NCBI GenBank assembly: GCA_944386655.1
Contig: CALXBX010000026.1
Location: forward strand, 1 to 56,693
DNA length: 56,693 nucleotides
Direction of reading: 5' to 3'
DNA from: an uncultured Clostridia bacterium
GTDB taxonomy: Bacteria > Bacillota > Clostridia > TANB77 > CAG-508
Made by a program: the position numbers and the translations under genes. This document shows positions 1-8,847 of the stretch, piece by piece; position 1 is the first letter of the stretch, and the number at the start of each line of letters is the position of its first letter. The notes under the pieces were generated by a model. It ran no database searches. It worked only from the letters and a program-made list of their open reading frames with translations, and was not told the origin of the DNA.

Positions 1-74
1 TTTGCTTTTTCAATTATTTCTTTACTGGTTAAGCCGATTTCTTTTGCTATTTCATAGATCTTAATCTTACCCAA
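1..74 (-). CDS. infB: Translation initiation factor IF-2, N-terminal fragment (runs off the window)
   Basis: Only about the first 24 residues are inside the window. They read (M)GKIKIYEIAKEIGLTSKEI, which matches the small N-terminal helical domain of bacterial IF-2, the GTPase that brings initiator tRNA to the 30S subunit. I place the start at a TTG (72-74) because GGAGG lies 8 nt upstream and the KIKIYEIAKEIG start is typical of the family. The start overlaps the end of the upstream ylxQ gene by 8 nt, indicating translational coupling within the nusA operon. The identity rests on both the N-terminal motif and the conserved gene order rimP-nusA-ylxR-ylxQ-infB. Confidence 0.85.
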   Translation of the reverse strand, partial: MGKIKIYEIAKEIGLTSKEIIEKA

Positions 75-387
75 TAATATCACCTCCATCAATGCTTTTT
101 ATCATTTCCTTTGAAAAGTTAGTATCTGTTATCCCTAGTACTGCCTTGTTGGTTTGCCCTATTGCTCTGCTTATTTCCTCTATATTTTCTATTTCTCGTA
201 TAGGAATTTGCTTTTCCTCTGCTATTTGTTTAAAGTTTTTCTTTGTTCTCTCCGATGCATCTGTTGCTATGATGAGTAGTTTCACTTTTTTCTTTTCTAT
301 TAGTCCTGTTACCATTTCCGTTCCAAAAGCTACTTTGCCTGCTCTCCTAGCCAAACCTAACAACCCCAATATTTTACGATTTGTCAA
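67..387 (-). CDS. ylxQ: L7Ae/L30e-family RNA-binding protein YlxQ
   Basis: 106 residues with the compact L7Ae/L30e/Gadd45 fold. The N-terminal ILGLLGLARRAGKVAFG segment is the family signature for kink-turn RNA binding, followed by KLLIIATDASERTKKNF and a VLGITD segment. The protein is expected to be a cytosolic RNA-binding accessory factor of translation or ribosome biogenesis; its exact role is poorly defined. It starts at TTG, with AGAGGTG 6 nt upstream, and overlaps the ylxR end by 14 nt and the infB start by 8 nt, so the three genes are translated as one coupled unit. Length and position between ylxR and infB are exactly as in other Bacillota. Confidence 0.9.
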   Translation of the reverse strand: MTNRKILGLLGLARRAGKVAFGTEMVTGLIEKKKVKLLIIATDASERTKKNFKQIAEEKQIPIREIENIEEISRAIGQTNKAVLGITDTNFSKEMIKSIDGGDIIG

Positions 388-637
388 TCAATACACCTCT
401 TAATTCTTCATAAATTTTATCTTCTATTTTCGTTTCAAAAGTCTTTTCTAATCTTTTAGATTTTATTGCCTTATCTAAACAAGAAACATCGTCACAAATA
501 TAGGCTCCTCTTCCTGGCAATTTTCCTGTTCTATCTATTTGTATATTACCCTCTTTGTCTTTTACAATACGTATTAATTCTTTTTTTGACTTTTTACTAT
601 TGCAACCTATACAAGTTCTTTGTGGTATTTTTTTCAA
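374..637 (-). CDS. ylxR: YlxR (DUF448) RNA-binding protein / RNase P modulator
   Basis: 87 residues carrying the DUF448 signature: PQRTCIGCNSKKSKKELIR near the N-terminus and GRGAYICDDVSC in the middle, with the usual cysteines. Family members are small basic proteins of the nusA operon; in Bacillota they were shown to bind the RNase P RNA and were renamed RnpM. The start is a TTG preceded by GAGGATG. The gene lies directly after nusA and overlaps ylxQ. Expression should follow the nusA operon. Confidence 0.9.
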   Translation of the reverse strand: MKKIPQRTCIGCNSKKSKKELIRIVKDKEGNIQIDRTGKLPGRGAYICDDVSCLDKAIKSKRLEKTFETKIEDKIYEELRGVLIDKS

Positions 638-684
638 ATTCTCACATCCTCTTTTCTATATGTGTATTCCCTTTGTCCTAGTTT

Positions 685-1815
685 TTATTCCTCTTGTTGT
701 GACTCACTTTCCTCATTTTGCATTTTGGCAATCATCTCTCTAAATTGAGACTCACTCTTAATATCTATTTTCCATGTAGTTAACTTTGCTGCCAATCTTG
801 CATTTTGTCCTGCTTTTCCGATGGCAAGTGATAATTGATCATCTGGAACAATAACTTGTGCAAATCTTTCCTCTTCTTTAATATCTACTGCCATTACTTG
901 TGCTGGAAGCAATGCAGAAGAAATATAAATGGCTGGATCTTCGTTCCATTCAATGACATCTATTTTTTCTCCATTTAATTCATTAATAATATTTTGTATA
1001 CGTATTCCTTTTTGTCCTACACAAGAACCTACTGGATCAATGTTAGGATTTTGAGAATATACTGCAATTTTGCATCTAGAACCTGGGTCTCTTGCTACAT
1101 TTTTTATTTCTATTAATCCTTCATAAATTTCTGGAATTTCTAGTTCAAATAATTTTCTAACAAATTCTCCATTCGCTCTAGAAAGAATTACTTGAATACT
1201 TCCTTTTAGTCCTTTTTCTACATCTAAAATGCATGCTCTTATTTTATCATTTACATGATAATGTTCTGTAGGAATTTGTTCTTTTACAGTAAGAATTCCT
1301 TCTATTCTTCCTAAATCCACTACTACCACGCCACCATCTGCTTTTTGTACAATTCCAGAAACAATTTCTCCTTTTTTATCTCCAAATTCTTTATATAAGT
1401 ATTCTCTGGATGCTTCTCTAATTTTTTGTACAATAACTTGTTTTGCTGTTCCTGCTGCAATTCTACCAAAATTACGTGGTACTAATTCTTTTTCTACGAC
1501 ATCTCCTATCTGGTATTTTTTATCTAATTCTTGTGCTTGTGCTAAAGAAATTTGTGTTTTTGGATTTTCTACTTCCTCTACTACTTCTTTTTGCATATAT
1601 ACATGGATTTCTCCTGTTTCTTTATCCATTGTAATTTTTACATTTTCATCATCACAATCAAAATTTTTCTTGTAAGCTGTTACTAATGCTGTTTCTATAG
1701 ATTCTAATAAATATTCTTTTTGTATGCCACTTTCTTTTTCCAAATCGTCCATTGCTTTGATTAATTCTGTGCTATCAATTGCTGGTTCGTTTACTTTGTT
1801 TTCTTTTTTCTTCAT
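685..1815 (-). CDS. nusA: Transcription termination/antitermination factor NusA
   Basis: 376 residues, the length of the short Gram-positive NusA without acidic C-terminal repeats. Order of domains: N-terminal RNA-polymerase-binding domain (about 1-125), S1 domain (about 130-200, with [21 protein letters not shown]), KH1 (about 230-300, [17 protein letters not shown]) and KH2 (about 305-365, [19 protein letters not shown]). The protein binds RNA polymerase and nascent RNA, and modulates pausing and intrinsic termination. It sits between rimP and ylxR, 19 nt after rimP. A purine-rich GGAGGAAATC precedes the ATG. The C-terminus ends in an acidic Gln/Glu-rich tail. Confidence 0.97.
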   Translation of the reverse strand: MKKKENKVNEPAIDSTELIKAMDDLEKESGIQKEYLLESIETALVTAYKKNFDCDDENVKITMDKETGEIHVYMQKEVVEEVENPKTQISLAQAQELDKKYQIGDVVEKELVPRNFGRIAAGTAKQVIVQKIREASREYLYKEFGDKKGEIVSGIVQKADGGVVVVDLGRIEGILTVKEQIPTEHYHVNDKIRACILDVEKGLKGSIQVILSRANGEFVRKLFELEIPEIYEGLIEIKNVARDPGSRCKIAVYSQNPNIDPVGSCVGQKGIRIQNIINELNGEKIDVIEWNEDPAIYISSALLPAQVMAVDIKEEERFAQVIVPDDQLSLAIGKAGQNARLAAKLTTWKIDIKSESQFREMIAKMQNEESESQQEE

Positions 1816-1834
1816 TTTTTTGATTTCCTCCTTT

Positions 1835-2296
1835 TTAATCCCAATTATAATGTAACTTTACCAAAGATATATTTTTTCTGTCTAATGTAATGTTTTTTCC
1901 TGTTTCCTCTTCTATTTCTATATTTTCCTCACAAAAGCTTTTTAATATTCCTTGATATTCTTTCTTTCCATCTATTGGTTTAAACAGTTTAATATCTACT
2001 ACATTTCCTATATTGTCTTCAAAATGCTTTTCTTTTCTTAATACTCTTTCTATACCAGGAGAAGAAACTTCTAGGAAATATGCTTCTTTGATGTAACTTG
2101 CTTCATCTAATGTATCAGAAATGGCATCATTTACTGTTTCGCAATCATTTAAATCAATTCCTTCTGGCTTATCAATGTAGATACGTAAAAAATAGTCTTT
2201 TCCTTCTTTTACATATTGTACATCATATAACTGATAGCCTAGTTCTTCTATTTTATTTTCTATTAAATTTTGTACTTTTTCCTCAATACTTGCCAC
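1835..2296 (-). CDS. rimP: Ribosome maturation factor RimP
   Basis: 153 residues beginning (M)ASIEEKVQNLI, with the two typical segments: an N-terminal alpha/beta domain containing YVKEGKDYFLRIYIDKPEGI and DCETVNDAISDTLDE, and SSPGIERVL, the most conserved RimP motif, followed by a small SH3-like C-terminal domain. RimP binds free 30S particles and assists their maturation. It is the first gene of the nusA operon. The start codon is GTG with AAAGGAGGG upstream. Length is normal for the family (about 150). Confidence 0.95.
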   Translation of the reverse strand: MASIEEKVQNLIENKIEELGYQLYDVQYVKEGKDYFLRIYIDKPEGIDLNDCETVNDAISDTLDEASYIKEAYFLEVSSPGIERVLRKEKHFEDNIGNVVDIKLFKPIDGKKEYQGILKSFCEENIEIEEETGKNITLDRKNISLVKLHYNWD

Positions 2297-2328
2297 GGTT
2301 TCCCTCCTTTTTGCTCTATTACGCTTAA

Positions 2329-2351
2329 AGAGTGGGATTTGTTCCCACTCT
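2329..2351 (-). terminator. Perfect 9-bp hairpin between the prepilin cluster and rimP
   Basis: AGAGTGGGA and TCCCACTCT are separated by 5 nt. On the minus strand the hairpin lies after the first prepilin-like gene and 33 nt before rimP, so it may terminate the upstream transcript or act as an attenuator in the rimP leader. The T-tract after the stem is weak on the minus strand and only T-rich on the plus strand, so its function is uncertain. Confidence 0.45.
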
Positions 2352-2472
2352 CTAGTTCATTTTGTTTTGCTATAATTATTATACACTATTTTTCAAGAAT
2401 TGCAAGCCTTTTTGGAATTTTTTTGAAATTTATTTTGCATTTTTTCAATATATTATCTATCACTTATTGTTT

Positions 2473-4062
2473 TTACTGCCATGCTAGGATGGGATATCCT
2501 TGATTGATATTACTTTCGTCTTGTTTAAAGGATTCTCCTAATATTGTATATATTTGTTTTAGTTCTACACTACTCTTTAAAGAACACTCACTTCCTATAG
2601 TAGAATCATTCGTTCCTGCTATTTTATCTGTTACCTCAGATAAAGTATAACTATTATATATCTCTCCTACAAATGTTCTATTTCCCGTTACATCTGTAAA
2701 TAAACTATTGTTTCCTGTAATGCCTCCTTTATTTTCTACGCTATCACTTAATTGACCTATATTATAACAATTCTCTATTTTTCCTCTATTTAGTCCTGCA
2801 ATTCCTCCTATATTGTTATATACTCCTATAATTGTTCCTGTATTATAGCAATCTTGAATATTAGCTTCATTTAGCCCTATAATTCCTCCTACATTAGCGC
2901 TATTACTATTATTTTTTTCTGTTGCCTCTATTTTCCCAGTGTTATAGCATTGGAATATCCTATTATTATCATCGGAAGTTAAAAATCCACATATACCCCC
3001 TACCAAATTATTTCCTGTAATGTTAGCTTCATTATAATTATTTTCTATAGAAACTCCATACGATATATGGGCTACTATACCAGCAACAGAATTACCATTT
3101 CCTGTGACATTTCCTTTATTAGAACAATTTCGTACTACTATATAATTATCTGTATATCCCACAATTCCTCCTACAATATCACCATTTCCTATAATATCTC
3201 CTTCATTATAGCAATTAATTATACTGCAATTTATATAAGCAACTCCTACTACTCCTGCTCCATTGTTATTTTGTGCTTCGATATTTGCTTTATTATAACA
3301 ATTCACTACTTCTGAACCATTATAAATGTATCCAGCTAACCCTGCAGTTGCAATCCCTCCTGTAATACTATTATTCTCTCCTATTCCTAAGTTAGTAATT
3401 TTTCCACTCTCTACTAAACCAAATAATCCTTGTACCTTATCTGCTGTATTAATATATATTCCATTGACTTCATAACCTTTACCATCAAAGATTCCACTAA
3501 ATGGTTTATTGTTTTCATCATCTGGAGTAGGGCTATCATTTGCATATAATCCTATTGGCTCCCATGGTTCACTACTATCCAATGTTATATTTCCTGTTAA
3601 ATATATATACTTTCCTTCATAAGTATTCCCATTATTTACATCGTCCCTAAAAGCCTTTAATTCTTCTGCTGAACCTATTGCTATCATGTTTTCTTCTGCT
3701 ATTACTTCTCCTGTACTATCAATATAATAGCTTCTTTCTGCTATCTGTAACAAGAAACTTCCATCTCCATTTTCTGTTAAGCTATATTCTGTATCTCTTA
3801 GTTGCGATTGTAGTGCTGTTTCTAATTTTGTTTTGTCTAATTCTAATGTTCCTTGTGCTTGTACAGATGCTACAGCAAGTTCGATTGCTTCCTTTTGTTG
3901 TGCTTGTGTAGTTAATTCATCTGCCCTCTGTGCTTGCGTAATAATTCCATTCTCGCCTACTAGCATAGCTATAGATACACCAGCTAGAATAATTAAAACG
4001 ATTATAGTTACCACAAGTGCTATTAAGGTAATTCCTCTTTCTTTATTCTTTTGTTCCTGCAT
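2473..4062 (-). CDS. Prepilin-like surface protein with GLUG repeats (copy 1)
   Basis: 529 residues. Residues 1-40 are a class III-type signal and pilin helix: a short basic leader (KNKERG), a prepilin-peptidase-like cleavage site before ITLIALVV, and a 20-residue hydrophobic helix ending LVGENGIITQAQRA. Position +5 of the mature helix is Ala instead of the usual Glu. After a conserved linker (to about 170) the protein is built of GLUG-type repeats of roughly 20-25 residues (GGI.G......NCYN.G.I.G), as in adhesins and M26 peptidases. The expected location is the cell surface. It is the last gene of the island on this strand, and its first 150 residues are nearly identical to those of the copies at 4306, 7292 and 53092. 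Whether it forms fibres is unknown. Confidence 0.8.
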   Translation of the reverse strand: MQEQKNKERGITLIALVVTIIVLIILAGVSIAMLVGENGIITQAQRADELTTQAQQKEAIELAVASVQAQGTLELDKTKLETALQSQLRDTEYSLTENGDGSFLLQIAERSYYIDSTGEVIAEENMIAIGSAEELKAFRDDVNNGNTYEGKYIYLTGNITLDSSEPWEPIGLYANDSPTPDDENNKPFSGIFDGKGYEVNGIYINTADKVQGLFGLVESGKITNLGIGENNSITGGIATAGLAGYIYNGSEVVNCYNKANIEAQNNNGAGVVGVAYINCSIINCYNEGDIIGNGDIVGGIVGYTDNYIVVRNCSNKGNVTGNGNSVAGIVAHISYGVSIENNYNEANITGNNLVGGICGFLTSDDNNRIFQCYNTGKIEATEKNNSNSANVGGIIGLNEANIQDCYNTGTIIGVYNNIGGIAGLNRGKIENCYNIGQLSDSVENKGGITGNNSLFTDVTGNRTFVGEIYNSYTLSEVTDKIAGTNDSTIGSECSLKSSVELKQIYTILGESFKQDESNINQGYPILAWQ

Positions 4063-4069
4063 TAAAAAT

Positions 4070-4099
4070 TCCCCCTCGTTTTTATTCTTACGAAGAGGA
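4070..4099 (-). promoter_or_regulatory. Shine-Dalgarno-sequestering hairpin, copy 1
   Basis: In the minus-strand RNA, UCCUCUUCGU pairs over 10 bp (two G-U) with ACGAGGGGGA around the loop AAGAAUAAAA. The downstream arm is the ribosome binding site, 7 nt before the ATG at 4062. The same element precedes five other prepilin-like genes here. Upstream there is a conserved segment around ATGGAAATAAGTTACCA. Confidence 0.7.
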
Positions 4100-4187
4100 T
4101 TATATCTTTTCCCTATTTCTATTTCTTTATTTCTTTTTGCTTTCTAGTGGTAACTTATTTCCATAACTTTGGGCACTTCTCTATATA

Positions 4188-4213
4188 AACTTTAAAGAAC
4201 GTCCCTAAAGTTC
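4188..4213. repeat. Dispersed palindrome, AACTTTA-core-TAAAGTT (copy 1)
   Basis: AACTTTAAAGAACGTCCC followed by TAAAGTTC forms a 7-bp outer stem around an ACGT-centred core. Near-identical 26-27 bp copies occur at 29870-29896 and 52966-52992. It sits upstream of the leader of prepilin copy 1 and downstream of copy 2, where it could act as a weak terminator. Confidence 0.55.
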
Positions 4214-4305
4214 ATAAATTTATCCATATACTCTATTAAAAATAACGGTATATTAAGAATTTTTCCATCTTTTTTTAGATTATTCTCTGTATTTTTAGAA
4301 CAATC

Positions 4306-5802
4306 TTAATTGACCATTGTTGGGTCACGTTGCCATATTAAAATTGGATAACCATTGTTTATATTATCTATATCTTCTTTAAATGATGCTCCTAATGTAG
4401 ATACTAATAACTTCATTTTTTCTTCTGATTTTATAGAACTATCTTCTATTATCGAATTGTTATAGCCACATATAGCTTCACATTTATCTTTTAATGAATA
4501 TGTGTTTTTTAATACTCCCGTTGTATGATAAGATGATGAAATATTATTTTCACCTACTATTCCTCCTATACGTACATTTCCTTCAATCTCACCGATATTA
4601 TAGCAGTTGAATATGTTACATACACTTTGTCCAGATATTCCTCCTATCTTACTTTCACCTTTAATATTTCCTACATTATAACAGTTTTGTACAATTCCAT
4701 TATTCATTACTTGCCCTAATATTCCACCAATTATATTATTTCCTTGTATTGCTCCCAGATTAAAACATTCTTCTAATAGTGACTCATCACTTAAATTACC
4801 TGATATTCCTCCTAAAATAGATGTTGTGCTTATATTTCCTTCAACTGTGCCTTTATTATAACATTTTTTTAAACTTGAATTTAAACTAACATTACCTACA
4901 ACTCCGCCTGTATTCCTAGAATCATTATTAACATTTATATTTCCTATATTATAACAGTTTTCAATACTACAATTTATTGCTAATTGTCCAAAAAGTCCTC
5001 CGCTGTATGAACCAACTTTCAAATTACTTTTATTATAACAATTTATTGCTTTTGATCCATTATATAAATATCCTGCTATTGCACCCACAGATAAATTGCC
5101 TGATATGTTACAGTCTATTCCTATTCCTAAATTTAATATTTTTCCACCTGTTACTAATCCAAACAATCCTTGAACTTTATCTGTTGTATTAATATATATT
5201 CCATTTATTTCATAACCTTTACCATCAAAGATTCCACTAAATGGCTTATTGTTTTCATCATCTGGTGTATCATTTTCCATCGAATATACCCCTATTGGTT
5301 CCCACTCTTCATTTATATCCAATGTTATATCACTAGTCAAATACACATACTTTCCTTCATACGTATTTCCATTATTTACATCATCTCTAAGTGTTTCTAA
5401 CTCTTCTGCTGAACCTATTGCTATCATGTTCTCTTCTTCTATTACTTTTCCTGTACTTTCGATATAATAGCTTCTTTCTGTTATTTGTAACCAAAAACTT
5501 CCATCTCCATTTTCTGTTAAGCTATATTCTGTATCTCCTAGTTGTGATTGTAAGGCTAATTCTAATTTTGTTTTATCTAGTTCTAAAGTTCCTTGTGCTT
5601 GAACAGATGCTACAGCAAGTTCTATTGCTTCTTTTTGCTGTGCTTGTGTGGTTAATTCGTCTGCCCTTTGTGCTTGCGTAATAATTCCATTTTCTCCTAC
5701 TAACATAGCTATAGATACACCAGCTAAAATGATTAATACAATGATGCTTACCACAAGTGCTATTAATGTTACTCCTCTTTCTTTGTTCTTTTGTTTCTGC
5801 AT
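4306..5802 (-). CDS. Prepilin-like surface protein with GLUG repeats (copy 2)
   Basis: 498 residues. The N-terminal leader (KNKERG), cleavage site and pilin-like helix (VTLIALVVSIIVLIILAG) match copy 1, again with Ala at mature position +5. The conserved linker ends in the segment GKYVYLTSDITLDINEEWEPIG. From about residue 190 to 470 there are GLUG-like repeats with the recurring NCYN.G.I pattern. The protein is probably exported and anchored or polymerised through the N-terminal helix. The DNA for the first 50 codons is nearly identical to the neighbouring copies, while the repeat region has diverged. This fits duplication followed by C-terminal divergence or recombination. No catalytic motif was seen. 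Confidence 0.8.
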   Translation of the reverse strand: MQKQKNKERGVTLIALVVSIIVLIILAGVSIAMLVGENGIITQAQRADELTTQAQQKEAIELAVASVQAQGTLELDKTKLELALQSQLGDTEYSLTENGDGSFWLQITERSYYIESTGKVIEEENMIAIGSAEELETLRDDVNNGNTYEGKYVYLTSDITLDINEEWEPIGVYSMENDTPDDENNKPFSGIFDGKGYEINGIYINTTDKVQGLFGLVTGGKILNLGIGIDCNISGNLSVGAIAGYLYNGSKAINCYNKSNLKVGSYSGGLFGQLAINCSIENCYNIGNINVNNDSRNTGGVVGNVSLNSSLKKCYNKGTVEGNISTTSILGGISGNLSDESLLEECFNLGAIQGNNIIGGILGQVMNNGIVQNCYNVGNIKGESKIGGISGQSVCNIFNCYNIGEIEGNVRIGGIVGENNISSSYHTTGVLKNTYSLKDKCEAICGYNNSIIEDSSIKSEEKMKLLVSTLGASFKEDIDNINNGYPILIWQRDPTMVN

Positions 5803-5809
5803 TATCTTA

Positions 5810-5838
5810 TCCTCCTTGCTTTTTTCTTACAAAGAGGA
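5810..5838 (-). promoter_or_regulatory. Shine-Dalgarno-sequestering hairpin, copy 2
   Basis: Minus-strand RNA arms UCCUCUUUGU and GCAAGGAGGA pair over 10 bp (two G-U) around an A-rich 9-nt loop. The AGGAGG ribosome binding site lies wholly in the downstream arm, 7 nt before the start at 5802. Arm sequences differ from copy 1 but pairing is kept. Confidence 0.7.
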
Positions 5839-5964
5839 TTATATCTTTTCCTTATTTTCTTTTTTCTCTTATTTTCGCTTTTTACTGTTAACTTGTTTTC
5901 ATAATAAATTTTATAATATCTATCTTATCGCATACGGTATTTTTAGTTTGCAGTTATTCAATGT

Positions 5965-7171
5965 TCAAAATAATGTTGAACGAAATCCCACACTATCTAT
6001 GCTCGTAATAACATTATTATGATGATAAGAAACTGGAACAAGAGAACTTGAATCTCCAAAATTTCCTCCTCTACGAACGCATGGAGCATCCTCATTATCA
6101 CTTTTTTCTATAGTCCATTCATATACATTTCCTGCTAAATCATATATATTCATTTTATTATTTCTATCTGTAGCTCCCGTTGAAAGTAATACCCCATTTC
6201 CTGATAAATTATAGGATGGTTTATTATAGTTTGTTAGAACATCTTTCCATTCACCTAAACTAGAACTATTATATATAGCATATTTATTATTATCTTCTAT
6301 TTGAAATTCAACATCTCTATAATTTCCCCATGAACCACTATTAGTTTTTAAGTAGTATGATGCTTCATTAGTTTTAATATCCCAATCTCCATTTACTTCT
6401 AAATATTTTAATGTCAAATCCCATTGTATTCCAAACATTAAACTACTGGTTTTATTTCCTATTGCTAATTTTTTTGATATTTCTTGTGCTTGAGCACATG
6501 TTACATAGTTATATGGATATGCTCCGTTTTTGTATTACCGCTTTTCTTGTTATATCTTCTTCTATCACAGGATTATCAAAAGATCCTACTTCATATCTTC
6601 CTATATAAAAACCTCCATTTTCGTATATACTTTTTAACATATTTTGTTTTGATTGTTTATATTCTTCCTTACTTAACCCACAACCATCATACCATGTATC
6701 TGCATAACCAGATTCTCTATAACTTTTTACATATTCTTGTAATGTTGTTTCTAATGTTTCATATTCTGTTTCATTTTCAAACGTCAGTCCTTCTGGCATC
6801 TCATTTTTTGGTACCTCTATCCACACCCATTCATTTCCATTTACATCTATTATTACCAAACCATTTTCCAATGTATTTTCTCCTTCTACTTTAGATACTG
6901 TACATTGCGCAGGTATATTTACTTTTTCTCCGTTTATATCTGTATATTCATACTCTTCTAAATGTACACTCGCTTCTAACATTGCTAATTGTCTTTTTTC
7001 TTCTACTTGTGCTTGCTCCGTTTCCTGTTTTGCCCTTTGTGCCTGTGTAATAATTCCATTTTCTCCTACTAGCATAGCTATTGATACTCCTGCTAAAATA
7101 ATTAAAACTATGATACTTACCACTAACGCAATGAGCGTAATTCCTTTTTCTTTATTCTTTTGTTTCTGCAT
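5965..7171 (-). pseudogene. Prepilin-like protein with FGE/C-type-lectin-like domain, frameshifted (copy 3)
   Basis: Two reading frames together encode one protein of about 400 residues. The first (7171 to 6509) has the leader and pilin-like helix (ITLIALVVSIIVLIILAG), then NGLVIIDVNGNEWVWIEVP and GFYIGRYEVGSF, the start of a formylglycine-generating-enzyme (FGE)-like fold. The second, one frame over, continues with YPYNYVTCAQAQEISKKLA, then NIYDLAGNVYEW, VRRGGNF and VGFRSTLF, the C-terminal half of the same fold. The frames meet near 6525-6535 at an A5 run (CAAAAACGG). A single-base indel explains the break; it may be a sequencing error, a true mutation or slippage. The fold is used for binding in several surface proteins, and no enzymatic cysteine pair was confirmed. 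Confidence 0.7.
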
Positions 7172-7179
7172 AAAAATTT

Positions 7180-7209
7180 TCCTCCTCGTTTTTATTCTTA
7201 CGAAGAGGA
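7180..7209 (-). promoter_or_regulatory. Shine-Dalgarno-sequestering hairpin, copy 3
   Basis: Minus-strand RNA arms UCCUCUUCGU and ACGAGGAGGA pair over 10 bp (one G-U) around AAGAAUAAAA. The downstream arm carries AGGAGG for the start at 7171. A TATAAT overlaps the start of the upstream arm. If it is a real -10 box, transcription would begin inside the arm and the palindrome would instead be an operator. Confidence 0.7.
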
Positions 7210-7291
7210 TTATATCGTTTCTATATTTTTTCTTTTACTTTATTTTTGCTTTTTACTGGTAACTTATTTCCATAATTTTTCATTGTTTATC

Positions 7292-8713
7292 TCACTGCCA
7301 AGTCAGTATTGGATATCCATTATTTATATTATTTGTATCTTCCTTAAAGGCATTACCTAAGTTTTCTGCAGTAAATGTATCTAAACTTGTATAACTATTA
7401 ATTATTTGAGTTTCACTTCCATTGTATCCTATCAATTCTCCAATATTCAGATTTCCTTGTATATTTCCAATATTATAGCAATTTTCAAATGAACTATTAG
7501 GTGCTGCTACACAAAGACCAATAATTCCTCCTACCATTTCATATCCAGTTACATTTCCTACATTATAACAGTTTGCTATATTGCCATAGATATCTCCAAC
7601 AATTCCTCCTACATTTCTTTTATCATTATTCATTGTAATCATCCCACTATTAAATGAATTTTTTATTGTTCCTTTGAAATATCCTACTACTCCTCCCAAA
7701 AATTCACTACTACTTACTTTAGCAACATTCCCATAATTTGCACAATTTATTATTGTATGAGATACATCTGCAAATTCTTCCCAACCATCTATCCCATTAC
7801 TGCTTCCTAATATTCCTCCATATGCATCACTTAAATCTCCATAGTTACTACAATTACTTATTGTAATAGAGCCTATTGCTACTCCAACAATTCCTCCTCT
7901 TGTTTTTTCCATATCTGCATAATTATTACAATTATATATTTTTCCGGTTTCATATACTATTCCTATTATACCTCCACATCCCATTCCTCCTATATTTAGG
8001 CTACAATTTTCTCCAAGATTTATATTTTTTATTTGTCCATTTATAACTAATCCAAACAATCCTTGTCCGTTTTTTGAATTATTAATATTCATATAATCTA
8101 CTGTATAATCTTTTCCATCAAATATTCCTGAAAACGGTTTATTATTCTCATTATATATACTATCTTTTATGCTAGTATCTTTACTATCTTGAACATAATA
8201 ACCTATTGGCTCCCATTCCTCATTTATATCCAATGTTATATTTCCTGTTAAATATATATACTTTCCTTCATAAGTATTCCCACTATTTACTTCGTCCCTA
8301 AAAGCCTTTAATTCTTCTGCTGTTCCTATGGCTATCATGTTTTCTTCTGCTATTACTTCTCCTGTGCTATCGATATAATAGCTTCTTTCTGCTATCTGTA
8401 ACAAGAAACTTCCATCTCCATTTTCTGTTAAGCTATATTCTGTATCTCCTAGTTGTGATTGTAAGGCTAATTCTAATTTTGTTTTACCTAGTTCTAAAGT
8501 TCCTTGTACCTGAACAGATGCTACGGCTAGCTCAATTGCTTCTTTTTGCTGTGCTTGTGTGGTTAATTCGTCTGCTCTTTGTGCCTGTGTAATAATTCCG
8601 TTTTCTCCTACTAACATAGCTATAGATACACCAGCTAAAATGATTAATACAATGATGCTTACCACAAGTGCTATTAATGTGATTCCTCTTTGCTTATTCT
8701 TTTGTTTGTACAT
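7292..8713 (-). CDS. Prepilin-like surface protein with GLUG repeats (copy 4)
   Basis: 473 residues. The N-terminal leader ends KNKQRG, followed by ITLIALVVSIIVLIILAG with Ala at +5. The conserved linker matches copies 1, 2 and 8 almost word for word up to GKYIYLTGNITLDINEEWEPIG. From about residue 190 onward come GLUG-like repeats (GGIIG, GGILG, GGVVGYFKGTIKNSFNSG, GGIVGDIYGNIANCYNVG). It lacks an LPXTG or other wall-sorting motif, so retention would depend on the hydrophobic N-terminal helix. It ends with the NGYPILTWQ motif shared by the GLUG copies. A cell-surface role is inferred. Confidence 0.8.
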   Translation of the reverse strand: MYKQKNKQRGITLIALVVSIIVLIILAGVSIAMLVGENGIITQAQRADELTTQAQQKEAIELAVASVQVQGTLELGKTKLELALQSQLGDTEYSLTENGDGSFLLQIAERSYYIDSTGEVIAEENMIAIGTAEELKAFRDEVNSGNTYEGKYIYLTGNITLDINEEWEPIGYYVQDSKDTSIKDSIYNENNKPFSGIFDGKDYTVDYMNINNSKNGQGLFGLVINGQIKNINLGENCSLNIGGMGCGGIIGIVYETGKIYNCNNYADMEKTRGGIVGVAIGSITISNCSNYGDLSDAYGGILGSSNGIDGWEEFADVSHTIINCANYGNVAKVSSSEFLGGVVGYFKGTIKNSFNSGMITMNNDKRNVGGIVGDIYGNIANCYNVGNVTGYEMVGGIIGLCVAAPNSSFENCYNIGNIQGNLNIGELIGYNGSETQIINSYTSLDTFTAENLGNAFKEDTNNINNGYPILTWQ

Positions 8714-8720
8714 AAATTTA

Positions 8721-8750
8721 TCCTCCCTGTTTTTATTCTTACAGGGAGGA
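8721..8750 (-). promoter_or_regulatory. Shine-Dalgarno-sequestering hairpin, copy 4
   Basis: The best copy: minus-strand RNA arms UCCUCCCUGU and ACAGGGAGGA form 10 Watson-Crick pairs around AAGAAUAAAA. Compared with copy 3, two adjacent pairs are changed on both sides (U-A to C-G and C-G to U-A), which are compensatory substitutions. Confidence 0.75.
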
Positions 8751-8847
8751 TTATATCTTCTCTTTATTTTTTCTTACCTTTTTATTTTGCTTTTTAGTGG
8801 TGACTTGTTTTCATAATTTTTGACGTTTTTCTATATTATACCTAAAA

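Noticed and set aside
2098-2328. Many plus-strand frames rich in Leu, Phe, Ser and Tyr opposite minus-strand genes
   Set aside because: They are shadows caused by low-GC coding sequence on the other strand and lack ribosome binding sites.
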